Virus record (IMG/VR): IMGVR_UViG_3300033388_002017
Location: 1 to 39,434 of that record
Reading direction: 5' to 3' (one strand)
DNA length: 39,434 nucleotides
From: a virus
Shown here: positions 21,549-30,973 of the stretch, piece by piece
Layout of the letters: each line of letters begins with the position of its first letter
Numbering within the stretch: position 1 is the stretch's first letter
Notes under the pieces: generated by a model
What the model saw: only the letters and a program-made list of their open reading frames with translations
Told to the model about the DNA's origin: nothing
The model's database searches: none
Made by a program: the position numbers and the translations under genes

Positions 21549-22772
21549 CTATGGTAATAAAGTGTATGAATAGTATGTTCCACTTCCGGTAGCTTGACTA
21601 TCGAGTAATAATAAACTTGCATTAAACTTGAACATGCAAACCATTGATTCCATATCCAAACCACTTGTAACCTCAACGCCGTCTATTACAATCCTAACAA
21701 ACCTACCTCTTGCTGCACCACCATAAAACCAACCTTCTCCTGTTACATTTATTTTTTCGTTCGTTGCAGCACCTGTAGCGCTATTTGATGCAATTTTTGG
21801 AGTTGCTTCTTCAAATACATCACCTTCAACATAAAATATAGTAAATGTGTTATCGTAATCTTTATACTCAAAGCTAGATTCGTACCTAATCATTACTAAA
21901 ACGCCTGACTCATCAGCTTTGTTACAAACACTTTGTAATCCATCTCCAATTATTCCAACGCCATCAACCTTTAATGTAAAATCATCTTGTATTGCCGATG
22001 GATTTCCCAAACCAACAATCCACCCCGAACCGTTTACAATAATTCTAGAAGTAGGTGCTAGACCTTCAGGTGAAGAAGTATCTCCGACACTTGTAGTATT
22101 CAACCATTGTTCCATAGGATTCGCCCCGCCTTTAGGGGCATAGAAAAAATCCGTTTCAGAACTGTTCCATACTAATTCTGCCTTTTGAAATTTAGGTAAG
22201 TCACCTTCTTCAAGTGCTGTTGATACTCCTTCTACCCATTTTCTAATGTCTGCTATACCATTGCCATCTTCATTGATAGTAGAAGCACCTGTGTTAGCAT
22301 TAGAAGGGATGAAACTAAAAGTATTACCTTCTACTCTGCTAAACGTACCCGCTGTAGATACTACATAAGCATTAGCAGCACCTGTGTCAGTAGGTGTTAG
22401 TCTTACTATATTAAGGTTAACAAGCAATTCATTGATAGCATTTACAACACTTGTTTTAATAGTAGTTAACAATGCTGCTAGTGAACCAACTTTTACATCA
22501 TCTTTTAATTGACCATTACCAATACTATTTGCTGGTGGTATAGTTCCCGTTCCGCCTGCTTCTAAAGCTTCTGCCACTTCTTGAACAGTTTCATACGATG
22601 TACCTTCTATACCTACTTGAGATGCACCTTTTCCGTTTTCTGTTGAATAAAGTATATCTTGTATTTCTTCTATCGAACCATCAACTTGCGCTCTTATAGC
22701 TGCTTCTGATGTTGCTACTGTAGCCGAATAAGCTTCGTCTGTTAGCTTTTTTAATCTTTCATACTTTGGCAT
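21549..22772 (-). CDS. Tail fibre / receptor-binding protein candidate
   Basis: A 407-residue protein. The N-terminus is helical (KLTDEAYSATVATSEAAIRA), suited to attaching to the virion. The rest is Gly/Thr/Asn-rich beta sequence with repeated N-V-x-G-(E/N)-G-W segments (residues about 245 and 340), typical of trimeric fibre shafts and heads. The position after the tail nozzle gene supports a host-recognition role. Start at 22772 after GGAGGTATC. Confidence 0.65.
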   Translation of the reverse strand: MPKYERLKKLTDEAYSATVATSEAAIRAQVDGSIEEIQDILYSTENGKGASQVGIEGTSYETVQEVAEALEAGGTGTIPPANSIGNGQLKDDVKVGSLAALLTTIKTSVVNAINELLVNLNIVRLTPTDTGAANAYVVSTAGTFSRVEGNTFSFIPSNANTGASTINEDGNGIADIRKWVEGVSTALEEGDLPKFQKAELVWNSSETDFFYAPKGGANPMEQWLNTTSVGDTSSPEGLAPTSRIIVNGSGWIVGLGNPSAIQDDFTLKVDGVGIIGDGLQSVCNKADESGVLVMIRYESSFEYKDYDNTFTIFYVEGDVFEEATPKIASNSATGAATNEKINVTGEGWFYGGAARGRFVRIVIDGVEVTSGLDMESMVCMFKFNASLLLLDSQATGSGTYYSYTLLP

Positions 22773-22780
22773 GATACCTC

Positions 22781-24649
22781 CTATCGTATAATTCTAGTTA
22801 TTTGATATTGAAAACTCATTGAACTTATATTCATAGATTTACCTGCTTCGTCATTTGAGAACTCAACTGCAAACCATTGTATGTTTTTTAAGAATGGTTC
22901 TAGTACCCATGATGTTAATGGACCTGTAACTCCCCAAGTGAAAGCAGCCCAAGAAAATGGAAACCACGTAAATGATCCTACTACTATATTTTCTGTTTTT
23001 GGTTCTCCATCTGGTTGGTCATTTGTAAGATACCTTACTAAATGATTAGTAAGTTCATCACCTCTTACATCAACATGTCCTCTTAAAACTGAAAACTCTG
23101 ACCTTCCTTGTCCTAATTGTCTTCTCGGGTATAAATATAATGCTGGTATTCCTAGTCCGAAATCAGCAAATACCGATACTGTATTAGTCACATCAAAGAA
23201 CACTGTTTTTCCATCTAATCTACTTCCATAATACAACTTATTGTCATTTTTTACAAATGCAGCAGCATCTATATTGGTGAAATACCACCATGATAATCTC
23301 TCTGCTGATTGATCTGGGTTATATGTGTCAACATATGGACTTATATAATAATCCCATACAAACACTGTATCATTTACACACAACCAATACTTACCATCAA
23401 AATCTACCGCTGTTGCTGTTTTTAAATTTGTTTGCTTAAGTAGAATCGGATCTATATTTCTTGAACATGTAAATGCATTTCTTTGATTTTCATTCGTTGT
23501 ACCTATTAGCGTGATCACTCCTTCTACAGAATTTAACCATACTAAATTATTATTAACCGTTTTAATTGTCTGAGGACTATCACATCCATACTGTGAATTA
23601 ATGTAGTAAGATGAGAATATTCCTACAATTCCATTAAAGAAGTAAGTTACTGCCATTAAATCTCTTTGCTTAAGTACAACTAATACGTCATAATGTCTTC
23701 CAAAGCCATAGATAGGTTCATCTACATTTGCCACTATATTAAAATTATTAAACGGGAAATATGTTGGATCAACACCAGCTGTTGTAATTCCTGACCAGAA
23801 GTATTTTCCTGTTCCATTTGCACCAAAGAAGATTCTATTGTCATTCTGACCACCGAACGGCATAGCGGCTGTACAATTTAAAATAGAGTCTATATCATCT
23901 TGAACAGTTTTATATGCTTTTACTCTATACACATTTGTTCCTAATATAGGTGCTACTGAATAGGTTACTAATCCAGTTACTCTATCTACTGTAAAATCAA
24001 CACCTTCTATCATTGTGAAAGTCACACCACCATCATTAGATCCTGTTATTGCAGTTGCATCTAAATCTGTATCTGCTAAAGGATAAATAGTATCAGCACC
24101 ATTTGTAGTTAATGAAGTTATGAAACCTGGTTGTATTCTGTTAAATTCTTCATTTTTATCTCCACCACCTGCGGCTGTTTGATTAATTAATACTGTTGGG
24201 ATATATCCTTCAACTAAAGAAGCTGTGACACCATCCCACTCAATATATTTTCCAGCTTGTAAATAATAAAGATTTTGATTAAATTTGAAGAATACACCTC
24301 TTACTTCTGTTAAGCCTGTGTATATTTCTGTCGTTATTCCAGTTGTAACATCTTGCTTGTATAATTTTGTTCCTGAGTGTTTAATTATAAATCCTAAATA
24401 TAAAAACTCATAAGCTGCATGGCATACTGCTTCAACAACTTCTGATTCTAATAAATGATCTTGCCCCCACCTTTTGTCAAGTTCTCCATCATTATACCAT
24501 ACGTTTTTACAGTTTGATGTTTTACTATCAGGGAGTTTATGCTCTGGTGTTACCAAATCTAAACCACCATTGAACAGCGTATTTTTAGGAGGATGTATGT
24601 TATATGCTTGTTTTGTTGCAAATCTTGGTTTAGTGTACTTGTAAGCCAT
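22781..24649 (-). CDS. Tail nozzle / DNA stabilisation protein
   Basis: A 622-residue beta-rich protein. The N-terminal N-G-G-L-D-L-V-T-P-E-H-K-L-P-D-S-K-T-S-N and L-D-K-R-W-G-Q blocks resemble the start of podoviral tail nozzle or packaged-DNA stabilisation proteins (T7 gp12-like, with a beta-propeller core). It follows the adaptor candidate by nine bases, the usual order adaptor then nozzle. Start at 24649 after AGGAGGTAAAA. Confidence 0.7.
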   Translation of the reverse strand: MAYKYTKPRFATKQAYNIHPPKNTLFNGGLDLVTPEHKLPDSKTSNCKNVWYNDGELDKRWGQDHLLESEVVEAVCHAAYEFLYLGFIIKHSGTKLYKQDVTTGITTEIYTGLTEVRGVFFKFNQNLYYLQAGKYIEWDGVTASLVEGYIPTVLINQTAAGGGDKNEEFNRIQPGFITSLTTNGADTIYPLADTDLDATAITGSNDGGVTFTMIEGVDFTVDRVTGLVTYSVAPILGTNVYRVKAYKTVQDDIDSILNCTAAMPFGGQNDNRIFFGANGTGKYFWSGITTAGVDPTYFPFNNFNIVANVDEPIYGFGRHYDVLVVLKQRDLMAVTYFFNGIVGIFSSYYINSQYGCDSPQTIKTVNNNLVWLNSVEGVITLIGTTNENQRNAFTCSRNIDPILLKQTNLKTATAVDFDGKYWLCVNDTVFVWDYYISPYVDTYNPDQSAERLSWWYFTNIDAAAFVKNDNKLYYGSRLDGKTVFFDVTNTVSVFADFGLGIPALYLYPRRQLGQGRSEFSVLRGHVDVRGDELTNHLVRYLTNDQPDGEPKTENIVVGSFTWFPFSWAAFTWGVTGPLTSWVLEPFLKNIQWFAVEFSNDEAGKSMNISSMSFQYQITRIIR

Positions 24650-24658
24650 TTTTACCTC

Positions 24659-25627
24659 CTAATAAAGCTTTCTTCCTCTTGGTAGTGTAAACATTGTATT
24701 TCTAACGATGTTTGAACCTCTTTTAATTTTTGGATCTAAGTTTGCTAATTTTACATTATATTCATTTAATAAACGATCACCTACAACATTATTTTCATTC
24801 AGCACACACATTGCCGCTGCATATGATGGTATTAATTCTTGTGCATCGATATCAACTTCAAACTCAACATCATCACCAGTTGTTGATGTTATGTCATTTG
24901 GATATGCAAAGTATTCTATTGAGTATTCACCGACATTGTACCAGCCAATTGCTATAACATCTTGTCTTTCCCAATAGTATGCATCTGTATTGTCATAAGC
25001 TTGACCATTGAATACTTGACCTTTTAAAATAACTTTACTTAATTGATACAATTTTTCTACTGTATAAAGAACATATCTGTTATAGTCAGGTACTCTTGTT
25101 ACATCACTGAACTTCTCACCCCATAATGCTCTATTCCTATGATTATAAAGTGTATTTCCTATGAAACGTATACGAATGTTATTTTCTTCGTCTGAAGGTG
25201 TTAAAATGCCTTTGTAAGGTGTAAATACTCCAGCATTAACCAATGGATTGTTAATTGTTTCTAACACATCCCAAACATCCTCAGAAGTTTCTTCTTCTAT
25301 TAGAACTTGGCATACATCATCTACTTCAAAATAATAAGCATTTGCTGTTTTATCTACTTTATATATTTGATCATCACCATTGCTTTGTATAATGTCAAAT
25401 TGATATTTTGGATTTTCTAATTTGTTCATTGGCATTGCATGACTAATCTTTTTTGTTCTAACTATTTTCTTTACTGTTGCTATTTGTTTTTGTGCCGTAT
25501 CAAACATATAAGGCATCTTTAATAAGTAATCCTTCTGTTTAGCACCACTTGGGTCAAGAATCGTTCCTGACCTAGAGTGGCTATCTAATAATATGAAGGT
25601 TTTAGTTTGCGCTGTTAGTTGATTCAT
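24659..25627 (-). CDS. Head-to-tail adaptor protein candidate
   Basis: A 322-residue protein with N-terminal strands, a central mixed domain and a C-terminal helical end L-I-P-S-Y-A-A-A-M-C-V-L then E-Y-N-V-K-L-A-N-L-D-P-K, the type of ending seen in T7 gp11-like adaptors and other phage gateway proteins. It would ring the portal and receive the nozzle encoded next. Start at 25627 after AGGAGGTTTCA. Confidence 0.6.
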   Translation of the reverse strand: MNQLTAQTKTFILLDSHSRSGTILDPSGAKQKDYLLKMPYMFDTAQKQIATVKKIVRTKKISHAMPMNKLENPKYQFDIIQSNGDDQIYKVDKTANAYYFEVDDVCQVLIEEETSEDVWDVLETINNPLVNAGVFTPYKGILTPSDEENNIRIRFIGNTLYNHRNRALWGEKFSDVTRVPDYNRYVLYTVEKLYQLSKVILKGQVFNGQAYDNTDAYYWERQDVIAIGWYNVGEYSIEYFAYPNDITSTTGDDVEFEVDIDAQELIPSYAAAMCVLNENNVVGDRLLNEYNVKLANLDPKIKRGSNIVRNTMFTLPRGRKLY

Positions 25628-25636
25628 TGAAACCTC

Positions 25637-26458
25637 CTAATATTGTACTACGTGACCTTGAACACAGCAATAAAGAGAAGCTAACTCATTTGAATCTGCT
25701 GTTAAATCATCTTGTATAACTAATTCAAATGTATCTCCACTTCTTGCTATAAGTTCTTGTACGACTCCATTTTTATCTTTACCATTTAGAGATCTTCTAA
25801 AAGTTGTACCTCTTAATGTTCCACCAACTGCATCAGTGTAATCAACATCATACATTCTTAATTTAAAATCACCATTTGTTTTTGCATTGAATAAATTTTT
25901 CACTTTTCCATTTACTCTTCTGAATAAAGCGCCATATGTTAAAGCTGCTAAACTTCCAAATAAAGTATCTAACCCATTTGATTTGTGAACCATAGTTCCC
26001 ATGAATCTTGTTAAATGCCAATCAGTATCAACTAACCCCGCTGGTGATATACTTGCTATTATTGGATTTGCTGCCGATCCTACAAATTTAGCAAGATTCG
26101 CTTCTCTCTCTGTGCATCCACCCAATATTGTAAATGCAGCGTCCAAAGGTGAATCTAGTTCAACATCCCAATCTCCACCATTAGGAGTTACCGTTATTAT
26201 AAATCCTTGATAAAATGATTGGTTTTCTTTTAAACATACTAAGCTGCCAGCTACTGGTGCTTGTCCTGCTGCAATTGTTATAGTTCTCTGATAAAGAACT
26301 GTATCTGTCACAATCGTTATAAGTTGGATTGGTACGGATAATAACAGATCTACAACTTCTGTTGTTTGATCTTGTACATTAACATCTATAGCACCTTTCA
26401 TATCTACCGCTACTTCTCTTGGTTTATTGTCCGGGTCGTTTCCTGCTATTATATGCAT
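25637..26458 (-). CDS. Virion structural protein, unassigned
   Basis: A 273-residue, strand-rich protein beginning MHIIAGNDPDNKPREVAVDM. Hydrophobic strands (LLLSVPIQLITIVT) alternate with loops. A late-gene ribosome site (GGGGGCATAGT) and position between small tail genes suggest a tail or baseplate component. No family recognised. Confidence 0.6.
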   Translation of the reverse strand: MHIIAGNDPDNKPREVAVDMKGAIDVNVQDQTTEVVDLLLSVPIQLITIVTDTVLYQRTITIAAGQAPVAGSLVCLKENQSFYQGFIITVTPNGGDWDVELDSPLDAAFTILGGCTEREANLAKFVGSAANPIIASISPAGLVDTDWHLTRFMGTMVHKSNGLDTLFGSLAALTYGALFRRVNGKVKNLFNAKTNGDFKLRMYDVDYTDAVGGTLRGTTFRRSLNGKDKNGVVQELIARSGDTFELVIQDDLTADSNELASLYCCVQGHVVQY

Positions 26459-26459
26459 A

Positions 26460-26723
26460 CTATGCCCCCTTAACTGCTATTGCTTTCCCTGATATTTTGA
26501 TACTTTTAAATCTAAGTGGTATTGCTAAGCCAGCTAATAATACTTCACCTACCAAAGTATTACCCGTACTTTGTTCTAGATCTATTGTTGTTATAGTTGC
26601 ATCTGCTAACACTATTATTCCTACATACATTTTACCTTCGTCTGCTTCATGTAATACTGTATCTGTTATTACTTCTACTCCATTATCTGCCATACTATTT
26701 TCTATAAGTCTGTTGATATCCAT
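26460..26723 (-). CDS. Hypothetical small virion protein
   Basis: Eighty-seven residues starting at the second ATG of ATGATG (26723), four bases after GGAGG; the first ATG is too near. The sequence is beta-rich: I-T-D-T-V-L-H, Y-V-G-I-I-V-L-A-D-A-T-I-T-T-I, then S-I-K-I-S-G-K-A-I-A-V. The layout resembles small phage decoration or tail-interface proteins. It ends two bases before the 273-residue gene. Confidence 0.6.
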   Translation of the reverse strand: MDINRLIENSMADNGVEVITDTVLHEADEGKMYVGIIVLADATITTIDLEQSTGNTLVGEVLLAGLAIPLRFKSIKISGKAIAVKGA

Positions 26724-26759
26724 CATTCCTCCTACTACGTTTGCATTCGTTTTCTTTTT

Positions 26760-26921
26760 TTATGTTTGCGTTCCTACAATAGTTCCATCTAAGTCTGTAG
26801 TTAGTGTACCAGCTTTGATTCTTAATGCTCCCGTTGTATCAACTCATAAATGATATGAACCGAACATTAAATGATTTCTTAAATATGTCGAACTATCTAA
26901 TATATCTTGTGCTATTGTCAT
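26760..26921 (-). pseudogene. Small virion gene with in-frame UGA (readthrough or nonsense)
   Basis: From ATG 26921 (eleven-base leader with GGAGG) a 54-codon frame runs to TAA at 26760, interrupted only by TGA at codon 26 (26844-26846). The surrounding residues read F-G-S-Y-H-L-UGA-V-D-T-T-G-A-L-R-I-K and end D-G-T-I-V-G-T-Q. The phage pattern LWVD-x-x-G-x-L-R-I-K would put Trp at the UGA. The 25-residue part before it is too short to be useful. It is either a nonsense mutant or a gene using UGA readthrough as Trp. Confidence 0.65.
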
Positions 26922-26931
26922 ATTACGCCTC

Positions 26932-27642
26932 CTATACCTCGAATATGCCGTAAATCCAAAAGTTGCTACCTGTATACGTCAAATCGTTAGGGTTCATTTT
27001 AGAAACACCAGCCTTTTCAAATAGATAAACACCGTCATTGGGTATAACGTCTACACCAACAAAATCGTTCTTAAATTTAACTCTAGTCGTGCTGAGTCCG
27101 TGGCTTGAAATATAGGCGTTCATATCGCCACTCTTTGCATATGCTTCGCCTGTTGTAAAGTTTGGCAAATCGTACAAATCGTGATTAACCTCCATAGTCA
27201 GGCTATCAAAAGCTGTAGCACTTTGGACACCTTTTGATAACGATGCGTTTACCACATAAGAAGGGATTCCACCTCCGCTTTTTGTAATATATCCATTAAC
27301 AAAATAACTCTTGTACGCAGTTATTTTAGAAAGTGCTAATCCTACAGATGCCCCAGCACTCATGCCATTAGCCACCATTATTTCATCACAACCAACAATT
27401 AAAGTGCCAACCTTAGAAGCTGTAAAATCGTAATTGATAGTTATTTCATTTGTATCATTTGTAACAGAAGTTACACCAATGGGAGTGTGCGAACTATCGT
27501 CTATCAATTCGAACCCAGAACCCGTGTTTCTTATTACACATGCTACTATTTTGTATCTTTTGTCAGTATTGCCTACTATCATATTTTTATATAGAGAATC
27601 GAGTTCCGCAAAACTCATAACACCTTGTTGTTCCGTTGCCAT
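26932..27642 (-). CDS. Tail-associated virion protein, candidate
   Basis: A 236-residue protein starting MATEQQGVMSFAELDSLYKN. Strand-rich middle, N-D-T-N-E-I-T-I-N-Y and later G-I-P-S-Y-V-V-N, and a C-terminal Y-T-G-S-N-F-W-I-Y-G-I-F ending. Late ribosome site (AAAGGAGATTAAT). Position suggests a minor tail or fibre protein. No specific family. Confidence 0.55.
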   Translation of the reverse strand: MATEQQGVMSFAELDSLYKNMIVGNTDKRYKIVACVIRNTGSGFELIDDSSHTPIGVTSVTNDTNEITINYDFTASKVGTLIVGCDEIMVANGMSAGASVGLALSKITAYKSYFVNGYITKSGGGIPSYVVNASLSKGVQSATAFDSLTMEVNHDLYDLPNFTTGEAYAKSGDMNAYISSHGLSTTRVKFKNDFVGVDVIPNDGVYLFEKAGVSKMNPNDLTYTGSNFWIYGIFEV

Positions 27643-27643
27643 A

Positions 27644-27784
27644 TTAATCTCCTTTCGTTACATAAATAAAGTTATCAGATGTAACGTATATCTTATCATC
27701 TGTTGTCACATAAATTGACGCTATTAGTTTTTTTATAAAGTTTGCACTCCTTGCCATGTTTAATCCTAACATTAACCCTAGCAT
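27644..27784 (-). CDS. Hypothetical 46-residue protein
   Basis: ATG 27784 after AAGGTGATC. MLGLMLGLNMARSANFIKKL is followed by Y-V-T-T-D-D-K-I-Y-V-T-S-D-N-F-I-Y-V-T, a short repeat of I-Y-V-T. It ends in the ribosome site of the next gene. Spacing fits a real gene. Confidence 0.55.
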   Translation of the reverse strand: MLGLMLGLNMARSANFIKKLIASIYVTTDDKIYVTSDNFIYVTKGD

Positions 27785-27788
27785 ATGA

Positions 27789-27908
27789 TCACCTTCTCTT
27801 CATTACTGCTGCTTTTAATGTGATTGGTTTCTTTGTTTTTGGTTTAATTTTTGTTACTTTAATTGTTGGTCCTTTTTTCTTTTTAACTGTTGTTTTCTTA
27901 TAAGGCAT
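27789..27908 (-). CDS. Small very basic protein
   Basis: Thirty-nine residues, about 40 per cent Lys/Arg (PYKKTTVKKKKGPTIKVTKI). ATG 27908 follows AAAGGTGGCAATA just after the capsid-operon terminator. A nucleic-acid-binding virion peptide is plausible. It ends five bases before the next start. Confidence 0.55.
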   Translation of the reverse strand: MPYKKTTVKKKKGPTIKVTKIKPKTKKPITLKAAVMKRR

Positions 27909-27931
27909 TATTGCCACCTTTCTAATATAAA

Positions 27932-27960
27932 AAGGGTGAGCGTATTGAACACCCACCCTT
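27932..27960 (-). terminator. Terminator after the capsid genes
   Basis: An eleven-pair GC-rich stem with two G-U pairs on the minus strand (AAGGGTGGGTG with CGCTCACCCTT), seven-base loop, followed by TTTTTATATT. This is the strongest hairpin in the window. It would lower expression of the tail genes relative to the capsid genes. Confidence 0.85.
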
Positions 27961-27984
27961 CTAGAGTTTTATTACTATTTTACT

Positions 27985-28443
27985 TTACAACCATTCTATT
28001 GTTACTGATAACGATCCATTCGCATATGTTGTAGCTGCGCCTGATGCTACTATTCCTGCTAACGCTTCACCTTTTGCAAGTGATTTAGTTGCTAGAGTAG
28101 CTGATCCGAGAATAGTTACATTTGTGTTTACTGTTGATTCTAAGTCGAAAGCACTAGTTAGTACCGCTGTACCAGACCCAATAGCTGTTCCACTTGGAAT
28201 TTTTTCAACTTGCATTGTTCCAGCTTGTCCTGCCACTGTGACATGACGTTCAACTGCTGAAACAACTTTGCATGCTGCTGGTGCTATGAAGAAGATTTGC
28301 GGAATATCCGCAGCTGAGAAAGGTGAGTAAGTAACTACCTCTCTTTTACCAGGAATAAATCTTTCATCTTCCAATCCACCATCACCATTAATATCGATCA
28401 TTAATCCATACTTATAATTTGTGCCTTTAAAGTCTTTACTCAT
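27985..28443 (-). CDS. Head decoration or minor capsid protein candidate
   Basis: A 152-residue protein beginning MSKDFKGTNYKYGLMIDING, then Ala/Gly/Thr-rich strands (ILGSATLATKSLAKGEALAG). It follows the major capsid gene by eleven bases, ahead of the terminator, so it would be made at high level. Late ribosome site (GGGAGGACATT). No named family. Confidence 0.65.
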   Translation of the reverse strand: MSKDFKGTNYKYGLMIDINGDGGLEDERFIPGKREVVTYSPFSAADIPQIFFIAPAACKVVSAVERHVTVAGQAGTMQVEKIPSGTAIGSGTAVLTSAFDLESTVNTNVTILGSATLATKSLAKGEALAGIVASGAATTYANGSLSVTIEWL

Positions 28444-28454
28444 AATGTCCTCCC

Positions 28455-29420
28455 TTACTTAGGATTAGAGAATATAATACATCTCGCATCAGAGAAACCT
28501 ACTGCAAAGTCTACATATGGTACATATCTATCGATAAGCGGATTATCAAGTTCTGTTCTCATAACAGTTGGTTCAGTAATTGTAACACATTTAGCTGAAT
28601 CTTTTAACATTGTTCTATCAGCAATTGCCCATTGTTTAGCTGAGAAACCATCTTTACCGCCACCAACTACCATAAACTTTAATCCCCATACAGGGTTAGC
28701 GCCGTTTTCAGCTGTTTCTGGAAGTTTTTCTGGTGACATTTGATTATCTTTACCACAAATTTCGATTGCTTTTGGTTTTAACTCTGGAGATACAAGTAAA
28801 ATTCCATTGTCATGGAAATCAACATTTACTGGTAATCCATCAGGCGTTAAGAATCTAGCACCTAATACTTGTGCATTTGTAATTGCAGAAACTGAAAGTT
28901 TTTCTTCAATTAAGTTTGAGAATACACCTGAGTCTTCATCAATGATAGAAACACCATTCGCATCACCTTTCGATGCATTTGGATGTACTTTAGATGCCCA
29001 AGGTTGTCCATCTCCACCTTTGTATGCATCGTTAAACGCTCTACCATACATTCTTAATGTTGCCATGTATACTGTCATGAACGCAGATTGTGCAGCTCTT
29101 TTACCAGTTTTTTGTGCTTCGCCTGATTTATCAATTTTTGCATATTTGTACTTAATATCAATTGATCCAGATCTTTCTGTTGGTGTGTAGATAGTAATGA
29201 ATCCACGTGCTTGATTCAATGATACTAAAGTGTCTTCGTATTCTGGCAATTCGCCATAACCTGATGAACTAGTATCTCTGTAATCTACTGCATTAATATT
29301 TTCTTTACCCATAATTTCCATGAACTTATTCATTCTATCAGCATATTCATAATCGAATGTTTTAGTTACTAGTGGGTATAAATCTTGTTTCCAAGCTGTA
29401 TTAGTATTTGCTAATGGCAT
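28455..29420 (-). CDS. Major capsid protein
   Basis: A 321-residue protein placed after scaffold and decoration genes, the usual position. It starts MPLANTNTAWKQDLYPLVTK with no long leader. Visible blocks: R-D-T-S-S-S-G-Y-G-E-L-P, F-I-T-I-Y-T-P-T-E-R-S-G-S-I, F-N-D-A-Y-K-G-G-D-G-Q-P-W, and a C-terminal V-P-Y-V-D-F-A-V-G-F-S-D-A-R. This pattern suits a podoviral capsid of the HK97 fold; the fold is inferred, not seen. Strong ribosome site AGGAGGAATAGT. Confidence 0.8.
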   Translation of the reverse strand: MPLANTNTAWKQDLYPLVTKTFDYEYADRMNKFMEIMGKENINAVDYRDTSSSGYGELPEYEDTLVSLNQARGFITIYTPTERSGSIDIKYKYAKIDKSGEAQKTGKRAAQSAFMTVYMATLRMYGRAFNDAYKGGDGQPWASKVHPNASKGDANGVSIIDEDSGVFSNLIEEKLSVSAITNAQVLGARFLTPDGLPVNVDFHDNGILLVSPELKPKAIEICGKDNQMSPEKLPETAENGANPVWGLKFMVVGGGKDGFSAKQWAIADRTMLKDSAKCVTITEPTVMRTELDNPLIDRYVPYVDFAVGFSDARCIIFSNPK

Positions 29421-29431
29421 ACTATTCCTCC

Positions 29432-30091
29432 TTATCCTTGTTTGTTAGCATTTAAATGTAATGCTGCTGTATAGTAGCATAGACTTCTTTCGAAATCTTG
29501 ACCGTAAATTCTAAAAGGAATAGCAGCGTTAGTTGTTAAAACAACTTTGCTGATTGTTGTATCTAAATTACCTTTTTGGAATCCTGATGGTGCATAAATT
29601 TCATATACATCTCCAGCAGTATGTACTTCACCACTTGCCACTGTAAACAACTTAGTAGCTGCTGTAAAGTCTGTAACTGGATAAACAGTTCCTAAAGAAT
29701 CTGTATTTGCACTTGCATCTGTTTTAGAAATAAGTTTGATGTATCCACCATTAAAATCATCATCAGTGAATGCAGCTAAACCTGTTGCCGCCATAGTAGT
29801 AGCTGAACCACTTGTTGCTGTTGCTTGTGGTGCTGCCGCTTCATAAATTGTTGCTGGACTATCTAAAACTCTTAACTTAAGTCCGTTGTTTCTAACATTA
29901 AAGGCATCAGTGACACCTGTATGATTTTCTGTTGCTACACCTAAAATCGCTGCCGTTTCTCCGACTACAGCAACAACAACTTTATTTGCTGCTAATTTAA
30001 CAACTTGTCCTTCAGTTACAACTGTAGCTGCGGCAATTTGATAATCTTTTGTAGACGATGTTTGTGCATCAATTGCTCTACTTACTTTCAT
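29432..30091 (-). CDS. Capsid decoration protein candidate
   Basis: A 219-residue protein beginning MKVSRAIDAQTSSTKDYQIA, then E-G-Q-V-V-K-L-A-A-N and A-I-L-G-V-A-T-E-N-H-T-G. The rest is Ala/Thr-rich and strand-forming. Such small acidic proteins upstream of the capsid gene commonly decorate the capsid (DUF2190-like). The start at 30091 follows AAAGGAGAAAAT. Confidence 0.65.
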   Translation of the reverse strand: MKVSRAIDAQTSSTKDYQIAAATVVTEGQVVKLAANKVVVAVVGETAAILGVATENHTGVTDAFNVRNNGLKLRVLDSPATIYEAAAPQATATSGSATTMAATGLAAFTDDDFNGGYIKLISKTDASANTDSLGTVYPVTDFTAATKLFTVASGEVHTAGDVYEIYAPSGFQKGNLDTTISKVVLTTNAAIPFRIYGQDFERSLCYYTAALHLNANKQG

Positions 30092-30101
30092 ATTTTCTCC
30101 T

Positions 30102-30887
30102 TTACTGGTTTACAAAATCTGCTGGAGTCATTTTCATTTTTGGATAACGTTTATTCCATTCGTTCATCGTTTTTTCTTGATCAGTAGATAACTTTACGCT
30201 GCCCGATGCAGGATTGTTCTTTCCGCTACCTGTTGAACGTGACTCTGACTTTTTAAATTTTTCAGTAATACTTTGTGAAGCATCTTCCATAAATTCTTTG
30301 TAATCTTCAAATATTTCAGACAGTTCACCTTTGTGCTTAGATGCGTATTTTATGAACTTCTTGTCTCTAGTTAGAACCTTTGTATCAATATCCGGATAAT
30401 CTTTTACAAATATTCCAAACTGACGATCCCATTCATCATCTATTTCTTTTTGTTTGGCTTGTTCTTTGTTTTTTATCAATTTTTCATCTGTTACATCTTT
30501 AAGTTTTTCGTTTGCTTCTTTTGCATCTTTTTTCGCTTCTCTAAGTTCTTTAAGAATCTCAGGCGAGTGACCTGTTCTTTCTGCTTCCTCTTCTAAATCC
30601 TTTAAGTCCTTATCTGCTTTGTTTTTTGCTCTAGCAGCTTTTATAGCTACTCTTTTTTCTGCGACAGTTCCAGCAAATCCAAATCCGTCTAAATCTGCTA
30701 CGATGGCTTGAAGATCCTCATAGTCCTCAGGCTTTTCACTCTTAACTCTCTTAACTCTATCTGTTACGATTTTATCAAGTTCAGTTTGAGTAAATGTTTT
30801 CTCAACTTTTTCTTCACCTGGTACTACAGGTTTTACATCTTCTTCAATTGGCTTCACTTGTTCTCCGCCCTCTTCTTTAATTTTCAT
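30102..30887 (-). CDS. Scaffolding protein
   Basis: A 261-residue, strongly charged, almost entirely helical protein, Lys/Glu/Asp-rich from residue 15 to 200, with no hydrophobic core pattern and a C-terminal basic helix-like end (EWNKRYPKMKMTP). Composition, coiled-coil content and place just before the head shell genes are those of phage scaffolds, which guide capsid assembly and leave. Start at 30887 after TTGGAGGTAAC; a promoter precedes it. Confidence 0.8.
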   Translation of the reverse strand: MKIKEEGGEQVKPIEEDVKPVVPGEEKVEKTFTQTELDKIVTDRVKRVKSEKPEDYEDLQAIVADLDGFGFAGTVAEKRVAIKAARAKNKADKDLKDLEEEAERTGHSPEILKELREAKKDAKEANEKLKDVTDEKLIKNKEQAKQKEIDDEWDRQFGIFVKDYPDIDTKVLTRDKKFIKYASKHKGELSEIFEDYKEFMEDASQSITEKFKKSESRSTGSGKNNPASGSVKLSTDQEKTMNEWNKRYPKMKMTPADFVNQ

Positions 30888-30973
30888 GTTACCTCCAAGG
30901 TTTTAAGTCTTAGTAGACTTTTCAGTATAATACACCGAGTCTTTCCTCGTTGTCATGTTACTATTATGAAATA

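Noticed and set aside
26419-26853. Plus-strand 144-codon frame in the virion region
   Set aside because: It lies opposite well-supported late genes and lacks a ribosome site and promoter.
26879-26895. TGTCGAA as a Spo0A box supporting the sporulation idea
   Set aside because: It is a single copy inside a coding region far from any promoter, so it is likely chance.
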